Shown: piece by piece, positions 1 through 6,425 of the stretch
How the letters are laid out: every line of letters starts with the position of its first letter
Numbering within the stretch: position 1 is the first letter of the stretch
Origin: Pseudomonadota bacterium
GTDB taxonomy: Bacteria; Pseudomonadota; Gammaproteobacteria; Pseudomonadales; Pseudohongiellaceae
NCBI GenBank assembly: GCA_022563075.1
Contig: JADFOC010000106.1
Location: 1-7,961 of the forward strand
Length of the DNA stretch: 7,961 bases
Reading direction: 5' to 3'
Notes under the pieces: model-generated
What the model was told of the DNA's origin: nothing
Database searches by the model: none
What the model saw: only the letters and a program-made list of their open reading frames with translations
Program-made: the position numbers and the translations under genes

Positions 1-54
1 AGCTTAGGCTGTGTTTCGCTAAATATCCTGACTACTCTGCCTGCCGAGAATGAC
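1..54. other. Left edge, no gene recognised
   Basis: This short stretch lies downstream of the stop codon of the leftmost minus-strand gene. I see no GC-rich hairpin followed by a T-run that would mark a terminator for the minus operon, and no credible reading frame. Transcription may continue past the window edge. Confidence 0.5.
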
Positions 55-1020
55 TCAGGCCAACATGGCTACGCTTACATCCCACAGTTTCAACGCACTG
101 TCTTCGTCAGCCGCCCACGGGGCCACGTCGAAATAGCGAGGTGAGTCTTCGGTTGCGAGGTTGGCAACATCGCAATCCTCGCAGTAGAGTCCGCCAGTTG
201 CAGTCAGCGCTTCACTGGTTGCCGCCCACAAGGTAGTCGCGCAGCCCTGAGTAGTCGATTTGAACATGTCTCGGGCCTGTTCTGAGATATTCCCATCGGC
301 ATCGGTCCATCCCATCGCCTGCATTTCTTCGTTACCGAGATGTCGCTGCAGCGGTGTGAGGATACCGCCAGGATGCACGGAAAAAGCCTGCACCCCCTGG
401 TCCCGATATTTCATATCCAGACCCAAGGCGAACAAGGCGTTGGCGGTCTTAGCCTGGGCATAGGCGGTCCACTTCTCATAAGCCGTGGATTCGAAGTGAA
501 TGTCATCCCAAATCACATCCGATCGCCGATGAGCAATGGACGACAGACAAACAACCCGGGCACCCTTGCCATCGAGTAACAGTGGCAGCAGGCCCGTAGT
601 TAACACGAAATGACCCAGATGATTTACCGCAAATTGACATTCCCAATTGTTACCGATTTTTATTTCAGCACAGGCCATGATGCCCGCATTATTTATCAAC
701 AGATCCAGTGATGCTTCCCGTTGCGCGATCGATTCGGCATAACTGCGAACGCTGTCGAGATCGCCCAAATCCATCGCATCGACAATCACCTCGCCACCGA
801 TATCAGCCAGATTTTCTTCGGCTTTGGCCGGACTGCGCACCGGCACATATACTTTCGCGCCGGCAGCGACCAGCGCCCGCGTAGTTTCCAGGCCAATGCC
901 GGAGTAACCCCCGGTCACAATGGCTACCTTGCCGCTTAAATCTTTGCCTGCGAGAACTTTGGCCGGCTCTGACTTGGCGCCGAATCCGGAACCGATTTTC
1001 TTTTGTTCACGTGGAGACAT
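55..1020 (-). CDS. Short-chain dehydrogenase/reductase (SDR), NAD(P)-dependent oxidoreductase
   Basis: A 321-residue cytoplasmic oxidoreductase of the classical SDR fold, expected to interconvert an alcohol and a ketone or aldehyde with NAD(P)H. Visible motifs are the cofactor-binding TGGYSGIG (residues 36-43), an acidic D84 after the fourth strand, NNAG (110-113), structural N133, catalytic serine at S160/S161 and the catalytic Y187-x-x-x-K191. HPGG (216-219) follows the active site. Arg62 after the second strand suggests NADP preference, which is inference. The roughly 30-residue N-terminal extension before the Rossmann core, the HPGGILTPLQRHL stretch and the GLYCEDCD stretch (277-284) resemble an SDR subgroup often annotated as retinol-dehydrogenase-like oxidoreductases. 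The ATG at 1020 is preceded by GAGGA six bases upstream, a good ribosome binding site. It is the last gene of the minus-strand cluster, 61 bp after the thiolase-like gene. The family is secure; the substrate is unknown. Confidence 0.93.
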   Translation of the reverse strand: MSPREQKKIGSGFGAKSEPAKVLAGKDLSGKVAIVTGGYSGIGLETTRALVAAGAKVYVPVRSPAKAEENLADIGGEVIVDAMDLGDLDSVRSYAESIAQREASLDLLINNAGIMACAEIKIGNNWECQFAVNHLGHFVLTTGLLPLLLDGKGARVVCLSSIAHRRSDVIWDDIHFESTAYEKWTAYAQAKTANALFALGLDMKYRDQGVQAFSVHPGGILTPLQRHLGNEEMQAMGWTDADGNISEQARDMFKSTTQGCATTLWAATSEALTATGGLYCEDCDVANLATEDSPRYFDVAPWAADEDSALKLWDVSVAMLA

Positions 1021-1081
1021 GTTCGATCCTCACTTTGTCACAGCGAATCAGTCAATTCGATGGCTTCACCTTATCGTAAAC

Positions 1082-2620
1082 TCAGGTGGGAGTGAACGTA
1101 TTCAACCCCTGGCTCGAGCGGACATTTCCAGGCCTGCCTAATTGCTCCACTTCGATAAGAGTTTGTAACAACGCTGCATCGTTCGGTGTATTGGCGACGA
1201 ATCTAACGCCACTGGCATCGAGGCGACCGATGATGATGCCCTGCTCCGGCACGCCTTTATTAAAACACACGGTGTAGGTTTCCACCGTGGCCGGCCCATC
1301 CGGGGTTTCGGTAAACAGCGGGCTTTGCATGTCATCGATCTCGGCTTGATAGCTTGCCGGGGCTTCTCGTTGCCAGTGTCCTCGCCAAGGCTGCGCCGAG
1401 TAGATACCGGTCGCATGCTTTGACAGATACCCGCCGTTAGCTGTTACCAATCCGAATGCCGCAGGATTGTTTCTCAGCATGGGCAACATGGTAGCAATCC
1501 CATGCATGGAATAATTGTTACCCGGGCCACCGAAGAAAGGCAGGCCGCCGGTGACGGTAAGGCCTCTCGGATCATCATAGGCCAGACCTAATTCATCGCA
1601 GGCTATTTCTACCGCCGACGGAAAACAGGAGTAGAGATCGATGTAGTCCATATCCGCAAGGGTCTTGTCCGCCATGGCAAAGGCCTTAGCGGTATTAACC
1701 CGAATCGCAGGTGAACTGTGATAGTTAACCCGTTCACTCACCATTATTTTCTCATTGGCCTCACCGCAGCCATGCAGGTATACCCATTTGGACGGATCGA
1801 TACCTAATGCTTTGGCCTTGCCCACCGAGGTCATCACCACCGCCGCGCCCTGATTCACCCCGTTCATGGCATTCATCCACTTGGGATAGGGAAAGCCGAT
1901 GAAACGATTCTCTGGTGTAACTGTGGCTAATTCTTCAGCACTGCGAACAGTTCCGTAGTAGGCAAAGGGATTGTTGGCGGCGACCTCGGTAAATGGCTCG
2001 AACAAAGCCCCCATGCTCAACAGGTGCTCCGCTATGGAACTGCCTTTTTGTCCGCGTAGCGCATTTTCAAACAACGGATAAGTTTGAATGGGTATGCCTA
2101 ATCCGTGGGCAAACTCATGCGGTGTCGATAGCCTGACGCCGATGCCTCGATCTTCCTGGCTGCCAGCATCCTGTTCCTGCCAATCCATATCGATATTGTT
2201 GCGTAGCGCAAGCTGAGCGGTCTTCATCGCTTCCGATCCGACGATTAAAACAACATCCACGTCTCCCTCATTAATCCTCTGCGCCATTTCACTGATATAT
2301 TTTTGTGGCGTATTACCGCCGACGTTGCCATAGATCGCATTCAATGGATTCGCGCCGATGCGTCTAGCCACTGCCCTGGGAGGATTGTCGGCGCGCCCAA
2401 ACGGATTCGGACCACGCGGACGATTATAGGAATCGGGAATAATTCGGATGACCACTAGTGTGTCGATCGACGCTGCCAGGTTATCTCCAATCCCGGTATC
2501 GGCTAGTGCCGCCTTGGCAGCCTCGGCAGCAATACCCATCGGCGGATGCGCCTGTGCGGGCGGTACGTCTTTCTCAGTAAACTGACCGGCGCCAACCAGT
2601 ATCGGAGTCGAATCTTCCAA
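1082..2620 (-). CDS. Thiolase-like protein (SCP2-thiolase/TLP1 type), annotated in relatives as acetyl-CoA acetyltransferase
   Basis: A 512-residue thiolase-fold protein, longer than the roughly 390-400 residues of ordinary thiolases. The extra length is C-terminal (about 410-512), matching the additional domain known in thiolase-like protein type 1 (TLP1). The N-terminal half (TPILVGAGQFTEKD, 5-18; DVVLIVGSEAM, 122-132) and the C-terminal half (DLYSCFPSAVEIA, 328-340; GGLPFFGGPGNNYS, 358-371; NGGYLSKHATG, 395-405) are both present. The region where thiolases carry the nucleophilic cysteine (about residues 95-108, before the IVGSEAM strand) holds IYGNVGGNTPQ and contains no cysteine. The HDCF motif of SCP2 thiolases appears as YSCF (330-333). 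Condensing or thiolytic activity is therefore doubtful; acyl-CoA binding or an altered reaction is possible. No in-frame ATG lies just upstream, so TTG is the likely start. It sits 42 bp after the VOC gene and 61 bp before the SDR gene. Confidence 0.88.
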   Translation of the reverse strand: MEDSTPILVGAGQFTEKDVPPAQAHPPMGIAAEAAKAALADTGIGDNLAASIDTLVVIRIIPDSYNRPRGPNPFGRADNPPRAVARRIGANPLNAIYGNVGGNTPQKYISEMAQRINEGDVDVVLIVGSEAMKTAQLALRNNIDMDWQEQDAGSQEDRGIGVRLSTPHEFAHGLGIPIQTYPLFENALRGQKGSSIAEHLLSMGALFEPFTEVAANNPFAYYGTVRSAEELATVTPENRFIGFPYPKWMNAMNGVNQGAAVVMTSVGKAKALGIDPSKWVYLHGCGEANEKIMVSERVNYHSSPAIRVNTAKAFAMADKTLADMDYIDLYSCFPSAVEIACDELGLAYDDPRGLTVTGGLPFFGGPGNNYSMHGIATMLPMLRNNPAAFGLVTANGGYLSKHATGIYSAQPWRGHWQREAPASYQAEIDDMQSPLFTETPDGPATVETYTVCFNKGVPEQGIIIGRLDASGVRFVANTPNDAALLQTLIEVEQLGRPGNVRSSQGLNTFTPT

Positions 2621-2627
2621 TTTGGAA

Positions 2628-2634
2628 TTCCTTC
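2628..2634 (-). promoter_or_regulatory. Ribosome binding site supporting a TTG start
   Basis: On the minus strand GAAGGAA ends seven bases before the TTG at 2620. The next in-frame ATG is residue 28 (PPMGIA), which would remove the conserved N-terminal TPILVGAGQF strand. The strong site plus that conservation favour TTG as the start of the thiolase-like gene. Confidence 0.7.
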
Positions 2635-2662
2635 GTTTATTGCATGTGAATAATAGAAGACG

Positions 2663-3073
2663 TTACTCGTCTTTAGGTCCGATCCATTCGAAGGGATTAT
2701 GCGCTATTTCCCAGAGATGACCATCCAGGTCTTTGAAATAGCCTGAGTAACCACCCCAGGAAGTTTTTTGCGGCTGCTTAACCAGCGTGGCTCCTGCACT
2801 CAATACTTGTTGCATGGTCACATCCACTTCGGCTGCCGATGCCACATTGTGAGCCAGCGCGAAACTGTTAAAGCCGCTGCCTTGCGCCGATACCGTGGCA
2901 TCTTCGGCTAATGCTTCACGACCGTAAAGGCCAAGCCAGCTGCCATTAAGGGTAAAGAAGGCCACTTCCGGCGGCGAATCCAATTTTGGGAAACCGAGCC
3001 CTTCCTGGTAAAACTTAACGGATTTTTCCATGTCATCGACACCGAGAGTAATCATGCTGATTCTAGGTTTCAT
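2663..3073 (-). CDS. VOC-superfamily (glyoxalase/bleomycin-resistance fold) protein
   Basis: A 136-residue cytoplasmic protein with the two beta-alpha-beta-beta-beta modules of the vicinal oxygen chelate fold. The first module begins SMITLGVDDMEKSVKFYQEGLGF (residues 6-28, with the typical D-x-x-x-S-x-x-F-Y helix). The second runs through FALAHNV (71-77) and ends DLDGHLWEIAHNP (115-127). The usual second-module acidic ligand is E122, and H75 fits another ligand position. The usual first-strand histidine is replaced in the MITLGV segment, so classical glyoxalase I metal chemistry is uncertain. The WGGYSGYFKDLDGH segment resembles a common bacterial VOC subgroup of unknown function. It lies 33 bp after the NTF2-like gene and 42 bp before the thiolase-like gene, within the operon. 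Only a weak GAG, eleven bases upstream of the ATG, could serve as ribosome binding site. The substrate is not predictable; dioxygenase, isomerase or binding roles are all possible. Confidence 0.9.
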   Translation of the reverse strand: MKPRISMITLGVDDMEKSVKFYQEGLGFPKLDSPPEVAFFTLNGSWLGLYGREALAEDATVSAQGSGFNSFALAHNVASAAEVDVTMQQVLSAGATLVKQPQKTSWGGYSGYFKDLDGHLWEIAHNPFEWIGPKDE

Positions 3074-3106
3074 AAATATTTAATCTCACTACTGGACAGG
3101 TACTGT

Positions 3107-3979
3107 CTATCGCTCAAAACTGGCTGGCATCAGTGAACGGAATTCTACACCCCATTTGCCGGCCTTCTTGGTTAACACCCACAGCGCTGGCACGGTTCGG
3201 TACTTCTCTCCCGCCGAGTCGAAACGCTCAAAGCTAAGCTCGAAGAACACGACGTTAGGTGACACACTGACTGCTTCCAACGCTGCCAAGCTACTGTGAT
3301 GCCAATCTTCCCGCTGCCGCATGGCGGCAAAATCTGGTGTTAACAGGGGCGAAGCTGGATCTTCAGCAAAGATGAAAAAGCCGTTGTTCATCATCACCTG
3401 GGGCACATGATTGACCTGCAACAAGGCGGTGGCGTCCGCCGCATTAAAGGCAACAAAGAATTCATCCACCGCGGCTGTGGCTTGCCGTGTCGCTTGTGCT
3501 ATCTGTGCTTCATCATATTGGTCAACCCCGGCTGCCGGTGCTCGATACTGCATACCCCAATGACCATCTTGCTTGGTTACCACGTAAAAAACATAGCCTT
3601 CGGTGTAAACTTCGCCAGACTCATTGTAGCGACTGAAGTGCACTAAGAAGTTAACCTTGTTTACCGAGATCTGTCGGGTAGTGATGGAATCAAACGTACT
3701 GCGCACCCAACCTTGCCGCTTCAGCGCATCGAAATCCTGGAAGAACTGGCCCTTGGTAGCAACGATGAGCCGTGAACCCGCATGAGTCACATGCGGATAG
3801 TTCACACTTTGCCGCACGATCTCTAAGTCACCCGTATTCCAGGCTTGGATAAATTGATCCAGCGCTGCTCTTGCCTGTGACTCGGCCGCCTCGGCAGCGG
3901 ACAGAGACGCCGATAGCAACAGGAATAAGAGAAATCCAAAACCAAGCGTCGTAATTTTAAGCCGTCTAATTTTATGCAT
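3107..3979 (-). CDS. Secreted protein with two tandem NTF2/SnoaL-like domains, function unknown
   Basis: A 290-residue exported protein. Residues 1-31 form a signal peptide: basic MHKIRRLK, hydrophobic core TLGFGFLLFLLLSASLS and an AEA-type cleavage region. Two similar domains follow, about 35-148 and 163-288. Each opens with a helix (ARAALDQFIQAWNTGDLE; ATAAVDEFFVAFNAADAT) and closes with strands of the same pattern (YVFYVVTKQDGHWGMQYRA; PALWVLTKKAGKWGVEFRS), so the gene arose by internal duplication of one NTF2/SnoaL-like unit. Such cone-shaped domains bind small hydrophobic ligands or act as isomerases, cyclases or hydrolases; no catalytic residue set is recognisable here. The gene starts nine bases after the stop of the serine hydrolase gene, so co-expression is likely, and both products should meet in the periplasm. 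AGG about ten bases upstream of the ATG is a modest ribosome binding site. Fold confidence is good, function unknown. Confidence 0.82.
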   Translation of the reverse strand: MHKIRRLKITTLGFGFLLFLLLSASLSAAEAAESQARAALDQFIQAWNTGDLEIVRQSVNYPHVTHAGSRLIVATKGQFFQDFDALKRQGWVRSTFDSITTRQISVNKVNFLVHFSRYNESGEVYTEGYVFYVVTKQDGHWGMQYRAPAAGVDQYDEAQIAQATRQATAAVDEFFVAFNAADATALLQVNHVPQVMMNNGFFIFAEDPASPLLTPDFAAMRQREDWHHSSLAALEAVSVSPNVVFFELSFERFDSAGEKYRTVPALWVLTKKAGKWGVEFRSLMPASFER

Positions 3980-3988
3980 AGTGATTGC

Positions 3989-5251
3989 CTATCTGTTTTC
4001 GACAAATATACCATTGAGCACCTGGAACACAATCGGACTCAAGGCCTGTTGACTGTTATCTTCTTTAAAATAGCTGGTGAATACTGCCACCAGATCCAAC
4101 TCGGGATTGATGATCAATCCCTGGCCACCCCATCCTCCTTTAAAGAGAAAGCCGTTTGCATCGACACGATCCCATTGATAAATATTGTAGCTGCCATTGT
4201 CTCGAATCAGATTCTGATTGGCGCCGTTTAATAGAAACGCAACATGCTCATCCGAGATAAGCTGAGTTTCAGATACTACTCGATAGGATGGTGTAAACAG
4301 TAATCCAAAACGGGCCAGGTCGCGCATATTCGAGAGAAACCCACCATGGGCCAGTGGTATGCCATACCGATAAGCCAGGAACGATGCATCGGCTTCGGCG
4401 CCAATGTGTTGCCAGATCTCACGGGTAAATGCATCCTGGAAAGGCTCGCCGGTTATTTTTTCAATCAACCAGGCCAGTACAAAGGTATTCATCCCCGAAT
4501 AGGAAAACTGCTGTCCTGGTTCGGCGTGTTTTGAAACATCTAATGTCTTGAGAAAATCATAGGGATTATCAGGCGCATCTGAGTCTCGGTAGCCATCGCC
4601 GATGGCCATGGAATATTGGTAGTAACAGGATTGACGGTCATCATATTCGTCCTGGCAGTCCAGGCCTGTGGCCATATCGAGAATATTACGCACGCTAATT
4701 CGGGCGATGTCTGAATACGCCAACTCCGGAATGTAAAATTGAATTTTCTGATCGACATCGATGCGGCCGCGTTCTTCCATGATGCGAATCAGCGTCGCCG
4801 TCAGGACTTTCGCCACCGACCAGTAGATCGGTTTTTCATGGGGCTGCATGCGCGGATAACGTTGATAGACAATCTTGCCCCGATGCAGAATCACCACACC
4901 CATGGCGGCAGCAGAATCACTTTCCAAAAAATCTTCAAACCCTATCTTTCCATCGCGAGTCCGTACTTGATACTGAGCAATTTCGTTGTTGGGATTAGAT
5001 TCCAACTCGCGAACTGGTCCTGCTCGATAGACGTTCACGGTTGGAAATAGTTGGTGTACATTGCGATGCATCCAGCCCATCTGCTCGCCGGTTACAGTCC
5101 ACCAGATGTCATCGACTGGCAACAGACGTTGGCGCCGCTGGGTTTCTTCGACACTGGAAGCTGAATGGAAATCACCGACATGGTCGGCGCCCACGCTGGC
5201 ATGCCAGATCAGGCAACCCATTATAAATACGGTGGCATTTCGCATTGTCAT
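3989..5251 (-). CDS. Secreted serine hydrolase, class C beta-lactamase/esterase family
   Basis: A 420-residue hydrolase of the beta-lactamase/penicillin-binding-protein fold, where a serine attacks an ester or amide. The catalytic S145-V-A-K148 motif (IYWSVAKVLTATLI) is clear. The second motif region reads FSYSGMNTFVLAWLIEKITGEPF (249-271), with Y251 as likely general base but Y-S-G in place of Y-x-N. The third motif region is KGGWGGQG (371-378), resembling esterase-like members rather than the KTG of true beta-lactamases. A short signal peptide (TVFIMGCLIWHASVGA) probably ends near residue 22. C13 lies in a poor lipobox, so a lipoprotein is less likely. C199 and C209 could form a disulfide after export. 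Start choice lies between M1 and M3 (MTM); neither has an obvious ribosome binding site. It is the first gene of the minus operon and diverges from the esterase gene. Ester or lactone hydrolysis is more likely than antibiotic resistance. Confidence 0.9.
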   Translation of the reverse strand: MTMRNATVFIMGCLIWHASVGADHVGDFHSASSVEETQRRQRLLPVDDIWWTVTGEQMGWMHRNVHQLFPTVNVYRAGPVRELESNPNNEIAQYQVRTRDGKIGFEDFLESDSAAAMGVVILHRGKIVYQRYPRMQPHEKPIYWSVAKVLTATLIRIMEERGRIDVDQKIQFYIPELAYSDIARISVRNILDMATGLDCQDEYDDRQSCYYQYSMAIGDGYRDSDAPDNPYDFLKTLDVSKHAEPGQQFSYSGMNTFVLAWLIEKITGEPFQDAFTREIWQHIGAEADASFLAYRYGIPLAHGGFLSNMRDLARFGLLFTPSYRVVSETQLISDEHVAFLLNGANQNLIRDNGSYNIYQWDRVDANGFLFKGGWGGQGLIINPELDLVAVFTSYFKEDNSQQALSPIVFQVLNGIFVENR

Positions 5252-5280
5252 TGATTGATTTCGTTATTTTTTGGACGTTA

Positions 5281-5309
5281 AGCATAAAGGCAATAGCAAG
5301 CACTGTGAA
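5281..5309 (-). promoter_or_regulatory. Candidate sigma70-like promoter of the minus operon
   Basis: On the minus strand TTCACA (5309-5304, five of six matches to TTGACA) is followed after 17 bases by TATGCT (5286-5281, four of six matches to TATAAT). Transcription would begin near 5274, leaving a leader of about 20 bases before the ATG at 5251. The match is by eye only. Confidence 0.4.
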
Positions 5310-5320
5310 AGTAGTTTCCC

Positions 5321-5337
5321 CAATTTCTTTGAAATTG
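5321..5337. repeat. Perfect inverted repeat, possible operator
   Basis: CAATTTC-TTT-GAAATTG has seven perfectly paired bases on each side of a three-base centre. It lies between the divergent genes, just upstream of the candidate minus promoter. It has no GC-rich stem and no T-run after it, so a protein-binding site is more likely than a terminator. The length is short enough that chance cannot be excluded. Confidence 0.4.
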
Positions 5338-5386
5338 CAGCCACCAGACTTCTCCACAGCGTGGTGCTAGACTCGATCGGCTTAGT

Positions 5387-5399
5387 TTATTGCGCGCAA
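5387..5399 (+). promoter_or_regulatory. 13-bp element TTATTGCGCGCAA, copy 1, candidate operator
   Basis: The element contains the perfect 10-bp palindrome TTGCGCGCAA (5390-5399). It overlaps the start of the esterase ribosome binding site (AAAGGAA, 5398-5404). An exact second copy precedes the phosphoesterase gene at 6383-6395. A symmetric site just before the start is where a dimeric repressor would bind; the regulator is not in the window. Confidence 0.5.
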
Positions 5400-5404
5400 A
5401 GGAA
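5398..5404 (+). promoter_or_regulatory. Ribosome binding site of the esterase gene
   Basis: AAAGGAA ends eight bases before the ATG at 5413. This is a strong Shine-Dalgarno match and fixes that start. Its first bases overlap the 13-bp repeated element. Confidence 0.7.
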
Positions 5405-5412
5405 CGACGCTA

Positions 5413-6363
5413 ATGCCGCTGGACCCCCAAGCCCAAGCGCTACTCGATAGCATCGAGCAATCTGGTACAGCACCACTGAATACCTACTCGGCGGTCGCAG
5501 CCCGTGAACTCTATGATCAGGCCAGCGAACTGGTGCGCGGCACACCGCCAGAACCTTTCGCCATCGAAACACTCGCTATTTCAGGCTCATCATCGAACAT
5601 CCCGGCACGATTGTATCGGCCCAACGCCGAGCCAACACTACCGATACTGGTGTTTTATCATGGGGGCGGCTATACCATTGGCTCTTTGGACAGCCACGAT
5701 GGTGTCTGCCGAAGCTTGTGCGTGGAAGCGCAGTGCATCGTTGTCTCGGTGGACTACCGCCTGGCCCCGGAACACAAGTTTCCGGCCGGGGTTGACGATG
5801 CCTGGGCAGCGCTGCAATGGGTGGTCGACAATGCGGCTATCCTCGGCGGTGACGTTGCTCGAGTCGCCGTCGGTGGTGACAGTGCCGGCGGCAACCTGGC
5901 AGCGGTAGTTTGTCTTAAGGCGAAGCAATCCGGCGAGCCGCAACTGGTGTTGCAGTTACTCATTTACCCGGGTGTTGAAATGAGTGGCTCGTTCCCTTCC
6001 CATGAAACTTTTGGGCATGGCTATCGCCTCACCAAAGAGTTGATAAGCTGGTTCCATGATCATTATTTCGAAACTGGAGCCGACATCAACCAGTGGCAAG
6101 CATCGCCGCTGAATGCGCCTGATCACAGCGGCTTGCCTCCGGCTTATGTGTTATCCGCTGGCTATGATCCTTTACAAGATGAAGACAAAGCCTATGCTGA
6201 AAAGCTTAAACTCGCGGGGGTGCCGGTTGTCTATTCCCATTATGCCAGCATGATGCACGGCTTCATCACCATGGGTGGTGCTATCGACATGGCCGCAGCA
6301 GCGCTCACAGAATGTGCCGATGAACTGCGCGCAGCTTTCGCCGGTAAATCGTCGTTCCGTTGA
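5413..6363 (+). CDS. Alpha/beta hydrolase, hormone-sensitive-lipase (HSL/type IV) esterase family
   Basis: A 316-residue carboxylesterase, the usual length for bacterial HSL-family enzymes. The oxyanion-hole motif HGGG lies at 83-86 (LVFYHGGGYTIGS), and VDYRLAPEHKFPA (113-125) is the conserved strand-loop of the family. The nucleophile elbow GDSAGG lies at 155-160 with S157 catalytic. The acid D252 (AGYDPLQDED) and base H282 (MMHGF) complete the triad. A short N-terminal cap (about 1-45) precedes the core. There is no signal peptide, so it acts in the cytoplasm, probably on short- to medium-chain esters. It diverges from the secreted serine hydrolase operon. The phosphoesterase gene follows after 62 bp in the same direction, so the two might be co-transcribed. 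All catalytic residues are present; the natural substrate is not predictable. Confidence 0.95.
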   Translation: MPLDPQAQALLDSIEQSGTAPLNTYSAVAARELYDQASELVRGTPPEPFAIETLAISGSSSNIPARLYRPNAEPTLPILVFYHGGGYTIGSLDSHDGVCRSLCVEAQCIVVSVDYRLAPEHKFPAGVDDAWAALQWVVDNAAILGGDVARVAVGGDSAGGNLAAVVCLKAKQSGEPQLVLQLLIYPGVEMSGSFPSHETFGHGYRLTKELISWFHDHYFETGADINQWQASPLNAPDHSGLPPAYVLSAGYDPLQDEDKAYAEKLKLAGVPVVYSHYASMMHGFITMGGAIDMAAAALTECADELRAAFAGKSSFR

Positions 6364-6389
6364 CAAAAATCGGAGCCGTGCGTTATTGC
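6360..6389 (+). promoter_or_regulatory. Weak candidate promoter before the phosphoesterase gene
   Basis: A perfect -35-like TTGACA (6360-6365) overlaps the esterase stop codon. The position 17-18 bases downstream holds only TTATTG/TATTGC, a poor -10, and this lies inside the second copy of the 13-bp element. If real, a protein bound to the element would block this promoter. Confidence 0.22.
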
Positions 6390-6395
6390 GCGCAA
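6383..6395 (+). promoter_or_regulatory. 13-bp element TTATTGCGCGCAA, copy 2, candidate operator
   Basis: An exact copy of the element at 5387-5399, with palindromic core TTGCGCGCAA at 6386-6395. It lies in the 62-bp gap between the esterase stop and the ATG at 6426, ending 30 bases before that start. The flanking bases differ between the copies, so the match is confined to the 13 bases. Confidence 0.5.
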
Positions 6396-6425
6396 CTATT
6401 AAGTCAAAAATCTGGGCAATACCAC

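Larger units (their letters stand above)
5252..5412. other. Divergent intergenic control region
   Basis: This 161-bp gap separates the leftward serine hydrolase operon from the rightward esterase gene, so both transcription starts should lie here. It is AT-richer than the flanking genes by eye. It contains a candidate minus-strand promoter, a perfect inverted repeat and a 13-bp palindrome-containing element next to the esterase ribosome binding site. No convincing plus-strand -35/-10 pair was found. No small gene is evident. Confidence 0.7.

Noticed and set aside
2635..2651. GTTTATTGC near the thiolase-like start, similar to the left half of the 13-bp element, within TTATT-n7-AATAA
   Set aside because: Only nine bases match and the GCGCAA half is absent, so it is probably a chance AT-rich match rather than a third copy.
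4739..5050. 103-codon open frame on the plus strand
   Set aside because: It is antisense to the SxxK region of the serine hydrolase and has no family-like features.
4023..5251. Serine hydrolase as an antibiotic-resistance gene
   Set aside because: The KTG motif and Y-x-N of class C beta-lactamases are absent, and the context is metabolic rather than a resistance or mobile region.
5638..5943. 101-codon open frame on the minus strand inside the esterase
   Set aside because: It is antisense to the HGGG and GDSAGG regions of a well-supported gene; codon structure explains the open frame.
6378..6425. GTG at 6378 as an earlier start of the phosphoesterase, with GGAG upstream
   Set aside because: The GGAG is only two bases from the GTG, and the 16 added residues (VRYCAQLLSQKSGQYH) would spoil the n-region of the signal peptide that begins at the ATG.
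6364..6425. Terminator between the esterase and the phosphoesterase
   Set aside because: The only symmetric element is the TTGCGCGCAA palindrome, which has no loop room for a stable hairpin and no T-run after it.
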